A stretch of DNA of 17,850 nucleotides, taken from NCBI GenBank assembly GCA_937973935.1, contig CALJJF010000090.1, forward strand, positions 1 through 17,850, written 5' to 3'. The DNA is from MKRK01 sp001896915 (GTDB taxonomy: Bacteria > Bacillota > Clostridia > Oscillospirales > Acutalibacteraceae). Positions 1 through 6,834 of this stretch are shown one piece after another (the stretch's first letter is position 1; each line of letters starts with the position of its first letter). Position numbers and translations under genes: made by a program. A model generated the notes under the pieces. The model saw only the letters and a program-made list of their open reading frames with translations. It searched no databases and had not been told where the DNA came from.

Positions 1-151
1 CAGACGCCGGCCGAGGCGATCGCTGCCGGCGTCGCCATGGCGGGCGAGGACCGGGAAAGCCAAAGAAAAATGGGTTGAATATCAGAAACCGCGGATCAAA
101 ATTCGGACCGCGCTGACCATACCTGTCGTCGTAGCCTCTACCTCTTGGCAT
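1..151 (-). CDS. Small Arg/Gly/Pro/Phe-rich protein, N-terminal 50 residues (partial)
   Basis: I do not recognise this gene. Reading the minus strand, an AAAAGGAG ribosome binding site lies 8 bases before an ATG at 149-151, and the frame stays open for 50 codons to the window edge, so the C-terminus is missing. The peptide starts MPRGRGYDDRYGQRG, has a hydrophobic aromatic core (FLIFNPFFFGFPG, about residues 22-34), and then a tail dominated by Arg and Pro with one Trp. No Cys is visible and there is no classical signal peptide. The high GC of the first 60 bases follows from Arg, Pro and Gly codons. A 16-bp inverted repeat lies just upstream at 176-191. The low-complexity, basic composition could suit RNA binding or a spore-coat-like or surface protein, but that is a guess. 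Reality of the gene rests on the ribosome binding site and open frame only. Confidence 0.5.
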   Translation of the reverse strand, partial: MPRGRGYDDRYGQRGPNFDPRFLIFNPFFFGFPGPRPPWRRRQRSPRPAS

Positions 152-175
152 AAACAATTCTCCTTTTGATTCATT

Positions 176-191
176 GACAAGAACTCTTGTC
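176..191. promoter_or_regulatory. Perfect 7-bp inverted repeat upstream of the small Arg-rich gene
   Basis: GACAAGA and TCTTGTC are perfect inverted copies separated by 2 bases, ending 11 bp upstream of the ribosome binding site of the minus-strand gene at 1-151. The compact symmetry suits a dimeric repressor site in the leader. It could also form a small RNA hairpin, although a 2-base loop is too tight and would open at least one pair. No run of T follows, so it is not a terminator. Confidence 0.3.
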
Positions 192-393
192 CATTCCATA
201 ATATGTTGTTTGTGTTATCCTTGATAGTTTCATTGGGCTGATTATGATTGATAAGGTAGATAAAACGTTGGTATGCTTAAAAATTGCATCAAAATTTTAC
301 ATCCTTAATAAGCGTAGTTCCGAAAACTGATTTTATCTCAGCGTTTTTCCTGTTAGGTTACTCGTGATACATTTCTTTTTCGTATGTTTACAC

Positions 394-422
394 ACAAAAA
401 TAGCAGACACTTTTTTGTGCCT
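394..422 (-). terminator. Weak possible terminator after the ABC permease operon
   Basis: On the minus strand AGGCAC and GTGTCT pair (one G-U) around a loop of six A, and an ATTTTTG stretch follows after three bases. It lies about 55 bp after the stop codon of the last permease gene. The stem is short, so this is tentative. Confidence 0.3.
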
Positions 423-476
423 TCTATCTTTTTACCACTTCCCAGAATGTCGGTTATAAAAATTCAAATTAACAGA

Positions 477-1274
477 TTAAACAACCATATCTCTTCTTTT
501 ATAAAAACAATAGGTCACAATAATAGAAGCGACAATGATAATAAAGGATAGCATCATACAAAATGGATCCAACCTTTGATTTTCAAGAATATATTTTGCA
601 GAAGTATACTTAAAAGGTGTCAGATATGACAGGAAATCAATTTCGCCCGAAACATCCACCAAAACTGACAGAATATAAGTGGAAAATAAAATCATAGCTG
701 CTGTGGAGGCAGAGGTTTTTGGTCTGTGCTTCACTGCAGACACCGCAGTGCCCAAAAACAAAAAGATAAGCTGAAAAATAAGCAAGCCAACCATAAGCAG
801 AAGCACCTGGCTGTTATATTGATTACTCTCTGCATAAGATGACACAATGCCAACGGAGCTGATTGTTGTAATAAGATTGACAATAATGATATTCACAACT
901 ATAGCCAATAATTTGTATGTGATGATTGCTGATCTGGACACAGGCTTTGCCAGCAGAAATTCGGAGGTTTTATCTCTTTCTTCTTTGGCAATGATATTAG
1001 CGCCCAGCATCACCGCGTGTATACCCGCCATTACCAACAAGAAGGTAAACACCACCCCAAAATATCCGACGGCGGTGGTAATATCCAGCCCGGTCATTCC
1101 GAAAAACGCAAGCAGTGCTTTTGGAATCTTATTTATGATTTCCTTGAACGATTCCATGTTTCCTTCCGCTCCGGCATATTTGCTCATACCCACCGTTGCC
1201 ATTAGAGCCATTCCGACACACCAAAAAATCAATGCTTTCAGATTGGATTTGATTTCGTGGACGAAAATATTCAT
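477..1274 (-). CDS. ABC-2 type transporter permease (second of pair)
   Basis: This 265-residue integral membrane protein is probably one half of the channel of an ABC exporter, partnered by the ATPase gene at 2107-2991. It begins MNIFVHEIKSNLK, a cytoplasmic amphipathic start, then has about six hydrophobic segments: residues near 17-30, 70-95, 120-140, 150-170, 190-210 and 240-258. A conserved cytoplasmic stretch KEERDKTSEFLLAKPVSR precedes the third segment and is nearly repeated in the neighbouring permease, so the two arose by duplication. The start at 1274 is chosen because AGAAGGAGAG lies 6 bases upstream. The frame remains open further upstream, but that part overlaps the end of the preceding gene. 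Its ribosome binding site touches the preceding stop codon, which suggests translational coupling. Substrate unknown. Confidence 0.85.
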   Translation of the reverse strand: MNIFVHEIKSNLKALIFWCVGMALMATVGMSKYAGAEGNMESFKEIINKIPKALLAFFGMTGLDITTAVGYFGVVFTFLLVMAGIHAVMLGANIIAKEERDKTSEFLLAKPVSRSAIITYKLLAIVVNIIIVNLITTISSVGIVSSYAESNQYNSQVLLLMVGLLIFQLIFLFLGTAVSAVKHRPKTSASTAAMILFSTYILSVLVDVSGEIDFLSYLTPFKYTSAKYILENQRLDPFCMMLSFIIIVASIIVTYCFYKRRDMVV

Positions 1275-1288
1275 AGTATACTCTCCTT

Positions 1289-2104
1289 CTAAACCGCCTG
1301 GATATCTTTTTTTTGATATATCACAAAGCTGGCTGTGATAAGGGTTATGACGATGATTGCAGTCAAAACGATCAACTGCCATTCATATTCCACAGTCATT
1401 GCCATGTACTGATAGTCAAAGTACTTGAAGGGTCTGAAATAACGCATGACTGTTTCATCAAAAATCTCAATGAACATTCCGATAAAATAAAAAGTAAAAA
1501 CAGTAGACAACGAGATTGCCAAAACAGATTTCATATTGGAGTAAATTACCGAAATGAATGTGCCGACGGATAAAAAAATCAGCTGTAGATAAAATATTGT
1601 AAGCATTGCCATAAGGATTTTAGGATGGTCTATTTTTTCATCGGTAAACACGGGAGCCAGCAAAAAGGTGGCAGCAACAAAAAACAGATTGGTGATTATT
1701 AAGGATGTCAGCACCGCCAGCAGCTTGGCAGATAATATTTTTATACGGGAAACCGGCTTGGTCATCAAAAAATCCGCCGTTTTGTCCCGTGTTTCCTTGG
1801 ACACAATCCCAGTGCCGAAATTCATTGCCTGAATGGCACCGCAAAGGGTCAGATAAATAAATGTTATGGAAAAGAAATTGGTGAAATTGAAAAAGCTATC
1901 GGAATTTTTTAGGTCAAATGCGTCCAAACCCAAAGCTTTTCGTAAATATTCGGGGTAATCCTTTAGGGCCTTGATAAAGACATCACCCTGATCTTTAATA
2001 GAGGGCAAAAAAGACAGCAACATGGCGATGATGCCCATAAACACCAGCGACCAGATGATTGTGGATTTCCTGTATGCCTTCAGCTCATGCAAGTACATAT
2101 TCAT
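1289..2104 (-). CDS. ABC-2 type transporter permease (first of pair)
   Basis: This 271-residue membrane protein is a paralogue of the next permease. Both start MN-x-(3)-HE-(L/I)-K, share a KE-x-RDKT-x-(2)-L-x-(2)-KPVSR loop and have the same hydrophobic pattern of about six segments. Proteins of this kind pair with a cytoplasmic ATPase to export drugs, peptides or lipids; the substrate cannot be read from sequence. The ATG is 2 bp after the stop of the ATPase gene, with a purine-rich GGGGGA motif inside the end of that gene serving as ribosome binding site, so the genes are almost certainly cotranscribed and coupled. Having two different permease genes after one ATPase gene suggests a heterodimeric membrane part. 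Gene family sure, function within the family unknown. Confidence 0.87.
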   Translation of the reverse strand: MNMYLHELKAYRKSTIIWSLVFMGIIAMLLSFLPSIKDQGDVFIKALKDYPEYLRKALGLDAFDLKNSDSFFNFTNFFSITFIYLTLCGAIQAMNFGTGIVSKETRDKTADFLMTKPVSRIKILSAKLLAVLTSLIITNLFFVAATFLLAPVFTDEKIDHPKILMAMLTIFYLQLIFLSVGTFISVIYSNMKSVLAISLSTVFTFYFIGMFIEIFDETVMRYFRPFKYFDYQYMAMTVEYEWQLIVLTAIIVITLITASFVIYQKKDIQAV

Positions 2105-2106
2105 CC

Positions 2107-2991
2107 TTAGTCCCCCTTTGAATAGTAATGCATAAAAATCTCTTCCAGGTCCGGCTCTTCCACCGTCAGATTACTGATTTGGATGTCTGCAAGTTTGCCA
2201 ATGATGTGATTGATGTTTCCGCTGTATAAAAAGCTGATGGTATTGTCTTTTTGGGTGAGGTTATTGATACCTTCCATGTTAAAATAATTTTTGTCAAGCT
2301 GCTCTCTCCCGGTGATTTTAAACTTTTTGTGATCCGTTTCTGTGAGAGTGCTGATTTTTTCCACTTTAATGATATTTCCTTCTTTGATGATTGCTACGCG
2401 GTCGCACAGTCTTTGGACCTCACTTAAAATATGGGAGGAAAACAGTACGGTAGCCCCTCTTTTATTTTCTTCTTTTAACAGCTCAAAAAACCTTTGCTGC
2501 ATAAGGGGGTCAAGCCCGCTCGTGGGTTCATCGAGGATAATCAACCTCGGGCTGTGAAGTAACCCCTGTACTATCCCGCATTTCTTTTTATTGCCCAGAG
2601 ATAAATCGTCGATTTTTTTACTGAGGTCAATATCCATGATTTCGGCCAGCTCTTGGATGCGCTTCGTGCAATCTTTTTTATAAAAGCTTGCTGAATATTT
2701 CAACAGGTCAATAACCTTCATATTATCATAATAAAACACTTCGGAGGGCAGATAGCCGATTTCTCTCTTTATTTCGGGGCCTTTTTCAATACAGTCCATT
2801 CCAAAAATCCTAGCATTGCCACTCGTGGGATAAATGAGAGACAACAGTGTTCGGATGGTTGTGGATTTTCCGGCTCCGTTGGGACCGATAAAGCCGAAAA
2901 TTTCACCTTCCTCCACATGAAAGCTCACATCAATGATGCCTCTTGACTTGCCATAATATTTGGTTAAATTGTTGATTTCAATTACACTCAT
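2107..2991 (-). CDS. ABC transporter ATP-binding protein
   Basis: This 294-residue ATPase should power the two downstream permeases. Visible motifs: Walker A GPNGAGKST at residues 36-44, Walker B LIILDE at 150-155 followed by PTSGLD, and switch histidine in SSHIL at 187. The signature motif is LSLGN at 130-134 instead of LSGGQ, and the Q-loop region reads GYLPSE with no Gln. From memory both variations occur in this BcrA/YxlF-like exporter group, so I do not read them as inactivation. The C-terminal 80 residues are the accessory segment usual in this group. Start at 2991 is preferred over an upstream in-frame ATG because GGAGG lies 7 bases before it. It is 14 bp after the TetR-type gene and in the same operon. 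Confidence 0.92.
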   Translation of the reverse strand: MSVIEINNLTKYYGKSRGIIDVSFHVEEGEIFGFIGPNGAGKSTTIRTLLSLIYPTSGNARIFGMDCIEKGPEIKREIGYLPSEVFYYDNMKVIDLLKYSASFYKKDCTKRIQELAEIMDIDLSKKIDDLSLGNKKKCGIVQGLLHSPRLIILDEPTSGLDPLMQQRFFELLKEENKRGATVLFSSHILSEVQRLCDRVAIIKEGNIIKVEKISTLTETDHKKFKITGREQLDKNYFNMEGINNLTQKDNTISFLYSGNINHIIGKLADIQISNLTVEEPDLEEIFMHYYSKGD

Positions 2992-3005
2992 ACCTATTCC
3001 TCCAT

Positions 3006-3626
3006 TTATAATTGATAAAAGCACTTCTCTAATATTTTGATGTACTCTTCCATTTCCGACAACAAAGTCTCATACTGATCTGCATCGATGTATTTCAGCT
3101 TTGACTGGATTTCGTTACCGAAGCCTTCCAGAGACCAATAAATCAATTTTACAGCCTTATCAGGGTCGATTCCCTCCCGGAATCTTGTTTTGTCAAAATT
3201 CAAATAAAATTTATTTACATTCTCCTTTATAATGCTGCTGTTTTTTATAACCAGTGCATCCTTTACCTCTTCTGCCTGTTCAAAATATGCCCGCATAATA
3301 AAATTGAACATTTGTGGATGGCGTTGAAAGACATTGAATTTTAACTTGGCAGATTGCCGCATTTTTTGGAAGATATCCGTCTCCTCATAATCCAAGCTTT
3401 CGTAAATCTCACTTGCCAAAAGCTCTATGGAATAATCGTATAAAAATAAAAACAAATCTTTTTTGCTTTTGAAATAATGAAATAAAATGCCCTTTGATAT
3501 TTTTGCCCTGTCAATGATCTTGTTGGTAGAAGCATGATGATACCCTCTTTGCGCAAATTCATCAATGGCAGCATTGATGATTCTCTCCTGCTTATCTTTC
3601 TCAAGACTTAAAAATTTTGAAAACAC
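3006..3626 (-). CDS. TetR/AcrR-family transcriptional regulator
   Basis: A 206-residue repressor-type protein. Residues 12-60 form the canonical TetR DNA-binding domain: an amphipathic first helix (ERIINAAIDEFAQRG), then a helix-turn-helix ending in KGILFHYFKSKKDLF. The rest is an all-helical ligand and dimerisation domain that varies between members. The start is GTG at 3626, with GAGGTG five to six bases upstream. It is the first gene of a probable operon with one ABC ATPase and two permease genes, which suggests it controls export of its own inducer. Its promoter carries two inverted repeats at 3651-3679 and 3687-3709, so autoregulation is likely. The ligand is unknown. Confidence 0.93.
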   Translation of the reverse strand: MFSKFLSLEKDKQERIINAAIDEFAQRGYHHASTNKIIDRAKISKGILFHYFKSKKDLFLFLYDYSIELLASEIYESLDYEETDIFQKMRQSAKLKFNVFQRHPQMFNFIMRAYFEQAEEVKDALVIKNSSIIKENVNKFYLNFDKTRFREGIDPDKAVKLIYWSLEGFGNEIQSKLKYIDADQYETLLSEMEEYIKILEKCFYQL

Positions 3627-3650
3627 TTGCTCACCTCTTTGGATATAAAA

Positions 3651-3679
3651 ATCTCATTGACCAATATGGTCAATGAGAT
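3651..3679. promoter_or_regulatory. Inverted repeat 1, probable TetR-type operator
   Basis: Arms ATCTCATTGACC and GGTCAATGAGAT are perfect 12-bp inverted copies around AATAT. The site overlaps the last two bases of the -10 hexamer and covers the likely transcription start on the minus strand. Binding here would block RNA polymerase or its escape. It shares the ATTGAC/GTCAAT core with the second site 33 bp away, centre to centre. Confidence 0.65.
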
Positions 3680-3706
3680 TATAGCACTATTGACCACAGT
3701 AGTCAA
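3678..3706 (-). promoter_or_regulatory. Sigma-A type promoter of the TetR-ABC operon
   Basis: On the minus strand, TTGACT (3701-3706), a 17-bp spacer and a perfect TATAAT (3678-3683) give a near-consensus housekeeping promoter about 50 bp upstream of the GTG start. The -35 element overlaps the stop codon of the upstream flippase gene. A promoter this strong needs repression, in keeping with the two operators placed on it. Confidence 0.7.
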
Positions 3707-3709
3707 TAG
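3687..3709. promoter_or_regulatory. Inverted repeat 2, probable TetR-type operator over the -35
   Basis: Arms CTATTGAC and GTCAATAG are inverted copies around a 7-bp centre. The right arm contains most of the -35 hexamer and the last codons of the flippase gene. It shares the ATTGAC half-site with the site at 3651-3679, so both are probably bound by the same protein. Centre distance of 33 bp is close to three helical turns, placing dimers on one face of the DNA. Confidence 0.55.
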
Positions 3710-5268
3710 GAGTTTTTCAGTTTTTTGCTGCCCTTCGTTTTTTCTTTTTGGGTAGCAAAAACCCCTTTTGCCCATTCCACATCCTCATGGCTGACACATT
3801 CACTGATCCGGATCAAAACAAGATAGAATACGGTTGACAAACCGATGATAAAAATTAAATTCAACTGCACATGCAGAATTTTGCAAAGTAACAAGGGTAA
3901 TAAACAAGATAAACAGATACACAGTATGGGTTTGAATAACAGATTTGTGTAGCTGGGTCGCAACTGCGAGACCTTGATGAGCTTTAAAAGGCTGAGCATG
4001 GGGTTTAATATATTGCTGTAGAACAAGACAATGATGAGACCATAAATACCGAAGGCAGGAATCAAAAAGAAAATAAATATAATTCTCGTCACAGAATCAA
4101 ACACATTAATTTTTAATAACCCGACCTGTTGATTCATTCCCTTCAAGATGCTGTCCACAATGCTGTCCAGATACATCAAAGGAATAAGGGGCGAAAGGAT
4201 TTTCAGGTAAAATGCCGTGTCATAGTTTCCATAAATAGCTTTGGAAAGCTCTGAAGAAAAAAATAAAAATATTCCTGTGACCAGAATCGAAAAAATCATA
4301 GTGATTTGCAAGGCCCGTTCAATGGTATAATTCAGCCGTTTTTGCTCGCTCAATGCATAGGCTTCGGATATTTCCGGAATCAATAAAGACGAAAACGAGG
4401 ACAAGAATGCGGCAGGAAAGAACATGACCGGAAACACCATGGCCTTAATAATACCAAACTGGGACAGGGCAACATGCCGGGAGGAGCCGGATTTCATAAG
4501 ACCAATGGGGATTAACAGGTTTTCTGTTGTCATGAGACCCATGCGAAGATAGGAGCTGAGCGCCATGGGCAAACAAATTCCGAAAATGCGTCGGATCATT
4601 CCAACATGGTGAGTTTTTGCAGTTTCCTTTTTTTCAAAAAGATATAATAAAAAGGAAAACAGGAATGATGCCAGCTCTGCTACTGTGGCACCAAGACAAA
4701 TGGCAAAGCAAGCGTATTCCAGACCTTTGCCCACAAAAAAATTGAGGGTAAACAATACAATGATGATTTGGATGATTTGTTCAAAAATTTGTGATGCCGC
4801 TGATTTGACCGCCTTTCGTTTTGCGATAAAATATCCGTTCAGGCAAGAAGAAGCCGCAATAAAAGGCAAGCAGAAGGATAATGTTTTCAGTGACAGTATG
4901 GTACGTTCATCGTGCAGCAATGCTATACCAATAAAGTCAGACATGCAGAATAACAATATTCCTGCCGAGATGCTGAACAGCAGACTGATTTTAAATGATT
5001 TGTGCAATATTGGTTTTGTACTGTTGCCCTTTCCTGCTTCCTCCGCCACCATTCTGGTCACAGACAAGCTTAGGTTTGAGGTGGCAAAAGTAATGGCAAG
5101 AGCATATATCGTGAAAATGAGCTGGAACAGCCCCATGCCTTCCGTTCCGATTTTGTCGGACAGAAATACTCTAAAATAGATATCAATTGCACGCAATAAA
5201 AACGCCGTAGCTGTCAATATCAATGCGTTGATCAAAAATGTTCTTTTTCTGATATGTATCACACCCAC
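3703..5268 (-). CDS. SpoVB-like polysaccharide flippase (MATE/MOP superfamily)
   Basis: A 521-residue polytopic membrane protein with about 14 hydrophobic segments. The start (FLINALILTATAFLLRAIDI), the following IGTEGMGLFQL and the RMVAEEAGKG loop after the second segment resemble stage V sporulation protein B and related lipid-linked oligosaccharide flippases. SpoVB is needed for spore cortex peptidoglycan in Bacillus subtilis. Here a role in moving a lipid-linked precursor across the membrane is inferred from family. The Bacillus genome carries several paralogues of this kind, so I do not assign the spoVB symbol. The start is uncertain: GTG at 5268 or GTG at 5262, with a stop codon two codons upstream and only a weak ribosome binding site. 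The gene is divergent from the DUF975 gene. Its stop lies inside the TetR operon promoter. Confidence 0.85.
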   Translation of the reverse strand: MGVIHIRKRTFLINALILTATAFLLRAIDIYFRVFLSDKIGTEGMGLFQLIFTIYALAITFATSNLSLSVTRMVAEEAGKGNSTKPILHKSFKISLLFSISAGILLFCMSDFIGIALLHDERTILSLKTLSFCLPFIAASSCLNGYFIAKRKAVKSAASQIFEQIIQIIIVLFTLNFFVGKGLEYACFAICLGATVAELASFLFSFLLYLFEKKETAKTHHVGMIRRIFGICLPMALSSYLRMGLMTTENLLIPIGLMKSGSSRHVALSQFGIIKAMVFPVMFFPAAFLSSFSSLLIPEISEAYALSEQKRLNYTIERALQITMIFSILVTGIFLFFSSELSKAIYGNYDTAFYLKILSPLIPLMYLDSIVDSILKGMNQQVGLLKINVFDSVTRIIFIFFLIPAFGIYGLIIVLFYSNILNPMLSLLKLIKVSQLRPSYTNLLFKPILCICLSCLLPLLLCKILHVQLNLIFIIGLSTVFYLVLIRISECVSHEDVEWAKGVFATQKEKTKGSKKLKNSY

Positions 5269-5319
5269 TTCTCATATAGTCAAATATATGTAGGGTAAGC
5301 CGTGAACTTGTCTTTTTGT

Positions 5320-5348
5320 TTGTAATTATATACTTTTTATGCTAATAT
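5320..5348 (+). promoter_or_regulatory. Probable sigma-A promoter of the DUF975 gene
   Basis: TTGTAA (5320-5325), 17 bp, TAATAT (5343-5348), followed closely by the GGGGGGG ribosome binding site and ATG at 5372. The predicted leader is only about 15-20 nt. The -35 overlaps by one base the -10 of a candidate divergent promoter. Confidence 0.45.
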
Positions 5349-5354
5349 AGTTAA
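5325..5354 (-). promoter_or_regulatory. Candidate promoter of the flippase gene
   Basis: On the minus strand TTAACT (5349-5354), 18 bp, and a perfect TATAAT (5325-5330). It interlocks with the plus-strand candidate at 5320-5348, so the two polymerases could not occupy the region together. About 57 bp separate the -10 from the GTG start at 5268. Confidence 0.4.
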
Positions 5355-5371
5355 TAAATAGGGGGGGTTTT

Positions 5372-6058
5372 ATGTTTGACAGAGTATCCATTAAAATATT
5401 TGCAAAACAAAGGTTTGAAGAAACCATGGGATTGTCTGTTTTGGTCTGTTTTGTTGCAGGTTTATTAGGTGCAAATGGCTATCTATGGAACAATTCAAGA
5501 AGCAATTTTACAAAAGAATGGTTTCCTGAAAATTACTTGATATCTGTATTGATGCTTTTTATTGTTCTGATTTCCATTGTGCAAGTTCTTGTGGGTCCTG
5601 CAGCAGAATTGGGATTAAATCATTATTCCCTTAAAGTTCTTTACGGTGAGCCGGTTCCCTTTGGTCTTTTGTTCTCTCGATTTGAAATATTTCTAAAGGC
5701 GTTGGGTCTCCGTTTATTTATGACGTTGTTTATATTTTTGTGGACGCTATTGCTCATAATACCCGGGATTATTGCGGGTATCAAATATTCTATGGCGCCC
5801 TTTATCATGGCGGATGATCCCAATGTGGGCATCAGAGAGGCTATGAACATCAGCAAGGCTATGACCGATGGATATAAGACAGAACTGTTTGTTATGAGCT
5901 TAAGTTTTTTGGGTTGGAGTATCTTGTGTCTGTTGACCCTTGGTATTGGTTATTTGTGGTTAACACCTTATAAAAAACTATCCTTTACCAATACCTATCT
6001 TCATCTGAGAAACTTTTATTTTCATAAATTCTATCCCCAACAGCCTTCTGCCTATTGA
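5372..6058 (+). CDS. DUF975 family membrane protein
   Basis: This 228-residue protein has the marks of the DUF975 family of uncharacterised Firmicute membrane proteins: about five or six hydrophobic segments, a central block of Leu/Ile followed by IIPGIIAGIKYSMAPFIMAD, an EAMNISKAMTDGYK loop, and a final GIGYLWLTPY segment. ATG is preceded by GGGGGGG four bases upstream, an unusually G-rich ribosome binding site. It is a single-gene unit ending in a strong hairpin at 6058-6088. No function has been established for the family as far as I know, and the neighbours (a divergent flippase gene and a convergent SASP gene) do not settle it. Membrane location is certain from the hydrophobic pattern. 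Confidence 0.85.
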   Translation: MFDRVSIKIFAKQRFEETMGLSVLVCFVAGLLGANGYLWNNSRSNFTKEWFPENYLISVLMLFIVLISIVQVLVGPAAELGLNHYSLKVLYGEPVPFGLLFSRFEIFLKALGLRLFMTLFIFLWTLLLIIPGIIAGIKYSMAPFIMADDPNVGIREAMNISKAMTDGYKTELFVMSLSFLGWSILCLLTLGIGYLWLTPYKKLSFTNTYLHLRNFYFHKFYPQQPSAY

Positions 6059-6088
6059 AAAATCGCCCTTTATCAGGGCGATTTTTTT
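6058..6088. terminator. Bidirectional terminator between DUF975 and SASP genes
   Basis: AAAAATCGCCCT and AGGGCGATTTTT pair perfectly around TTATC, with seven T on the plus strand. It lies right at the stop of the DUF975 gene. The reverse reading ends in ATTTTTC just after the stop codon of the convergent SASP gene, so one hairpin can serve both. Confidence 0.85.
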
Positions 6089-6263
6089 ACTGATTATTTT
6101 TATATGCTTCAATCATACGTTTTACCATCTGACCGCCGATTTTTCCTGCTTCACGAGCTGTGATATCCCTGCTGTGACCTTGCGTATCGTAAGAAACACC
6201 GACCTCTGTGGCGATTTCGTATTTCAAATTGTTCAGTTTATCTTTTACGGTTTTATCAATCAT
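6087..6263 (-). CDS. Small acid-soluble spore protein, alpha/beta type
   Basis: A 58-residue gene. The protein reads MIDKTVKDKLNNLKYEIATE at the start and has the family's two signatures. The first is KYEIATEVGV (residues 14-23), matching the site where the germination protease cuts other SASPs between Glu and Ile. The second is TAREAGKIGGQMVKRMI (35-51), the helical DNA-binding block. Alpha/beta SASPs saturate the chromosome of the dormant spore, protect it from UV and heat, and feed outgrowth as amino acids. GAGGTG lies upstream of the ATG. Sporulation-specific sigma-G control is expected; AATACTA on the minus strand at 6289-6295 resembles a sigma-G -10, but I see no good -35. Length is slightly below the usual 60-75 residues. 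Confidence 0.93.
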   Translation of the reverse strand: MIDKTVKDKLNNLKYEIATEVGVSYDTQGHSRDITAREAGKIGGQMVKRMIEAYKNNQ

Positions 6264-6542
6264 TTATCTCACCTCTAATTCATATTTTAGTATTATTATT
6301 TTTTGCAGAATTGATGAAAATAGTGATGAAAAATGCTGCTATAAAACAAGCAAAAGATACATTGCTATTTTTGTATTTAAATAAATATTTACATTTGTTA
6401 ATATTTGTGTATTAATAGACAGTGAAATACAATGACCCTTCATTTCAATTTTCTATGATCAATATAAATTTGAGCTTTGCGTTAAAAAATTATCATCCGT
6501 ACTTGGAAAACAATCCATTGAAAGGAATCAATATTATATTTT
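6264..6542. other. AT-rich intergenic stretch
   Basis: Spacer upstream of the SASP gene. It must hold the SASP promoter on its left side. A 63-codon plus-strand frame at 6422-6613 has no ribosome binding site and an unremarkable AT-rich composition, so I regard it as chance. No RNA structure was recognised. Confidence 0.4.
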
Positions 6543-6745
6543 ATGAACAAATCCATTGGCACCTCTGCTTATACAACATATCCAGCAAACGATTCGGAAA
6601 CCAAAAATTTTGAGATAATTATGATAATACCGTAGACCAATCGAAACGTGATTATAAAACAAAGGAACAACATCTGCAAAACAAAATTGCCAAACTGGAT
6701 TGAGAGATTGAAATCATCAAAAAAGAACTGGGGATTGTTGATTGA
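6543..6745 (+). pseudogene. Decayed small coding region with a coiled-coil-like end
   Basis: Two plus-strand stretches look protein-like but cannot be read through. From ATG at 6543 a frame of 30 codons starts MNKSIGTSAYTTYPANDSET and ends at a TAG at 6633. In a different frame from about 6620, NTVDQSKRDYKTKEQHLQ and the following KIAKLD run to a TGA at 6701, then EIEIIKKELGIVD continues to another TGA at 6743. The heptad-like, Lys/Glu-rich end with a clean stop suggests a former gene damaged by one frameshift and one nonsense change. The family is not recognised. Chance open frames in AT-rich DNA are the alternative. Confidence 0.35.
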
Positions 6746-6775
6746 TGTCTCTTTCCCTATGATATCCAATCTGAT

Positions 6776-6817
6776 ATAAAAAAACAAAAATCACCTCGGA
6801 ATTTTTCTTCCGAGGTG
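6776..6817 (-). terminator. Terminator of spo0A
   Basis: On the minus strand CACCTCGGAA and TTCCGAGGTG pair perfectly around GAAAAA and are followed by ATTTTTGTTTTTTT. It lies 17 bp after the spo0A stop codon. A clear factor-independent terminator. Confidence 0.9.
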
Positions 6818-6834
6818 TTATTTTCATATTTGAT

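Larger units (their letters stand above)
152..476. other. Intergenic stretch, no convincing gene
   Basis: AT-rich spacer between the ABC transporter operon and the small gene at the window edge. It holds the ribosome binding site and inverted repeat of the small gene near 160-191 and a weak terminator-like hairpin near 405-422. A plus-strand frame of about 40 codons ends near 327 but lacks a ribosome binding site and a protein-like composition, so I do not call it. Confidence 0.5.

Noticed and set aside
1..60. Very GC-rich first 60 bases, possibly foreign DNA or a vector or adaptor end.
   Set aside because: It continues the frame of a gene with a proper ribosome binding site, and the GC content follows from Arg, Pro and Gly codons.
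2590..2610. Degenerate ABC signature LSLGN suggesting an inactive ATPase.
   Set aside because: Walker A, Walker B and the switch histidine are intact and, from memory, this variation recurs in exporters of the same subfamily.
5273..5290. AT-rich inverted repeat CATATA/TATATG upstream of the flippase gene, with a TTGACTA half-site like the TetR operators.
   Set aside because: Only six A/T-rich pairs and one half-site, which is expected by chance in such DNA.
6422..6613. 63-codon plus-strand frame next to the decayed region.
   Set aside because: No ribosome binding site, AT-rich composition, and it overlaps the better candidate frame starting at 6543.
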